The position numbers and the translations under genes are program-made. The notes beneath the pieces are model-generated. The model was given only the letters and a program-made list of their open reading frames with translations. It was not told the DNA's origin and did no database searches. From Spirochaetaceae bacterium (GTDB lineage Bacteria; Myxococcota_A; UBA9160; UBA4427): a stretch of DNA of 64,000 bases. Within the stretch, counting starts at the first letter, position 1; each line of letters opens with the position of its first letter. The stretch is taken from positions 111,148-175,147 of the forward strand of contig JACKFD010000010.1 of assembly GCA_020632655.1 (NCBI GenBank), read 5' to 3'. Shown here piece by piece: positions 63,104-64,000 of this stretch.

Positions 63104-64000
63104 CTACGAGTTCCCGGAGAGGAACCGCTCAAGAGGAGCCAGCTCCTCGAGCAGCGAAGCGACGTGCTTAGCGAAGCTTCGATCCCGGATCCGAGGATCG
63201 CCGACCTGAAAGGTTCGCTCGATCATGATTTCGAAGTGACCTTGACCGTCAACCTTTCGCTCAAGATCGTCCATCTTCTGCAGGATGTAGTCCACGTCAA
63301 TTCGTTGAACGCAGTCGAGTTCAACAATGCATGCATCGCTCGCTTCAAAGCGGCGGGGTCGGATCTGCCATCGGCGACGAATCCGAAGCCGCCACTCGGG
63401 AAGGCCCCTCAGAAGCTGCAGAAATCGATCGGGATCAGCTTGAATCGCTCGCTTCGCAGCTCGCGTAGGTCGCTGGCCTTCCAGGAGCAGCCGGAGACTG
63501 AAGTCTTCGCTGCCTACCGCGAAGGAGAAGTGTGGCTCATGTACGGGCTGAGCGGCTCGCGAGAGCGTGGACCAAGAGTGCGACCCCTCCGCCCGAAGGT
63601 TCCCCACCTGTTGGTGGCTGAACTCTGAGAGGGAAGCCGGCAACTGCTCACGCACCGCGGATACGAACTGGGCCAGGTAGTGCTTGACCCGTCGCTGGTT
63701 GTCCTTTGCGTCCTCTCGATCCCGAAAGGTAAAGGCCGCGAAGTGCTCGGGTCGAAACCCGTCGAACTCGCCCATATCGATCTCCTGGCGGTAGGCGATG
63801 ATGCGCAGATACTCGATGAACTGCTCGAGAAGTAGCGTCGTCAGCGAAGTGGGGCGGCGCTGACGAGCGTGTGCAAGCTGGTCCGCGAAGAAGGCGTAGA
63901 TCTGCCGCCACGTGACCAGTCGGTGCTCGGCCATTGCTCCGAGCGTGTCGGCATGTGCCGCGAGCTGTCGGGGATCGAAACTGCCGACGACCTTGGTCTC
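63104..64000 (-). CDS. Hypothetical protein, truncated at the window edge
   Basis: The frame is open to the last base of the window, so at least 298 residues are encoded and the true start lies outside. The first visible residues read ETKVVGSFDPRQLAAHADTL, an ExK followed later by Gln, the pattern of the tail of a PD-(D/E)xK nuclease core. The helical rest (TWRQIYAFFADQLAHARQRR) has no family I know. An internal ATG at 63934 is a weaker start because the coding pattern continues upstream of it. Confidence 0.55.
   Translation of the reverse strand, partial: ETKVVGSFDPRQLAAHADTLGAMAEHRLVTWRQIYAFFADQLAHARQRRPTSLTTLLLEQFIEYLRIIAYRQEIDMGEFDGFRPEHFAAFTFRDREDAKDNQRRVKHYLAQFVSAVREQLPASLSEFSHQQVGNLRAEGSHSWSTLSRAAQPVHEPHFSFAVGSEDFSLRLLLEGQRPTRAAKRAIQADPDRFLQLLRGLPEWRLRIRRRWQIRPRRFEASDACIVELDCVQRIDVDYILQKMDDLERKVDGQGHFEIMIERTFQVGDPRIRDRSFAKHVASLLEELAPLERFLSGNS

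Noticed and set aside
36059..64000. CRISPR array
   Set aside because: No array of regularly spaced direct repeats with variable spacers was seen; the only regular repeats are the 21-bp CAGGG cluster and the hexanucleotide tract.

Overview
The window is high-GC bacterial DNA with dense, bidirectional coding. GTG and TTG starts are common and many gene pairs overlap by 1-8 bases. The gene stock suggests an uncultured proteobacterial-type organism, possibly of the former Deltaproteobacteria/Myxococcota. It includes acyl-CoA dehydrogenases paired with APH-like kinases, two type I Baeyer-Villiger monooxygenases, a P450, LLM flavoproteins, several SDRs and a PEP-CTERM protein. The taxonomic placement is an inference from gene content, not a demonstrated assignment.

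Positions 1-18958 look like a catabolic or detoxification region. It contains two APH-like kinases (one next to an acyl-CoA dehydrogenase), a TetR regulator, two MDR oxidoreductases, a membrane-fused spermidine-synthase-like protein, two BVMOs, a P450, a possible 2-oxoglutarate oxygenase, an HSL-type esterase, a sulfotransferase, a SnoaL-like protein and a DUF1214 protein. Together they suggest oxidation and hydrolysis of lipophilic, steroid-like or terpenoid-like substrates.

Positions 19081-26352 form an exopolysaccharide locus. A PEP-CTERM SGNH hydrolase converges on a two-gene unit. One gene encodes a single polypeptide carrying a GH8 glucanase, a BcsA-type synthase and PilZ domains. The other encodes a TPR/beta-barrel exporter resembling BcsC. 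Positions 26470-31066 hold a TetR regulator with two matching operators facing an LLM/reductase/SDR/SDR operon. Positions 31030-35695 hold a SprT-NUDIX-DUF429 pair, a VapBC toxin-antitoxin pair and a D-aminoacylase-like hydrolase.

From about 36 kb to the end the region looks like a defence and mobile-element island. It contains a HIT-PLD-SF2 helicase-DUF3427 fusion coupled to a second SprT, and two closely related PD-(D/E)xK-like proteins about 20 kb apart in direct orientation. It also has an operon of patatin, M4-like metalloprotease and two MBL-fold proteins. An IS3-family element with a 3-bp target duplication interrupts the protease gene. Further on are a secreted orphan protein, a DDE integrase-type transposase plus a remnant of a relative, a complete type I Zorya operon (zorABCD), an IS481-type transposase, an HTH-like protein and a gene running off the window edge.

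The best known system here is Zorya. The best candidate for something undescribed is the patatin/metalloprotease/MBL/MBL operon (42015-48868), followed by the GH8-BcsA-PilZ fusion and the HIT-PLD-helicase fusion. No rRNA, tRNA or CRISPR array was recognised.
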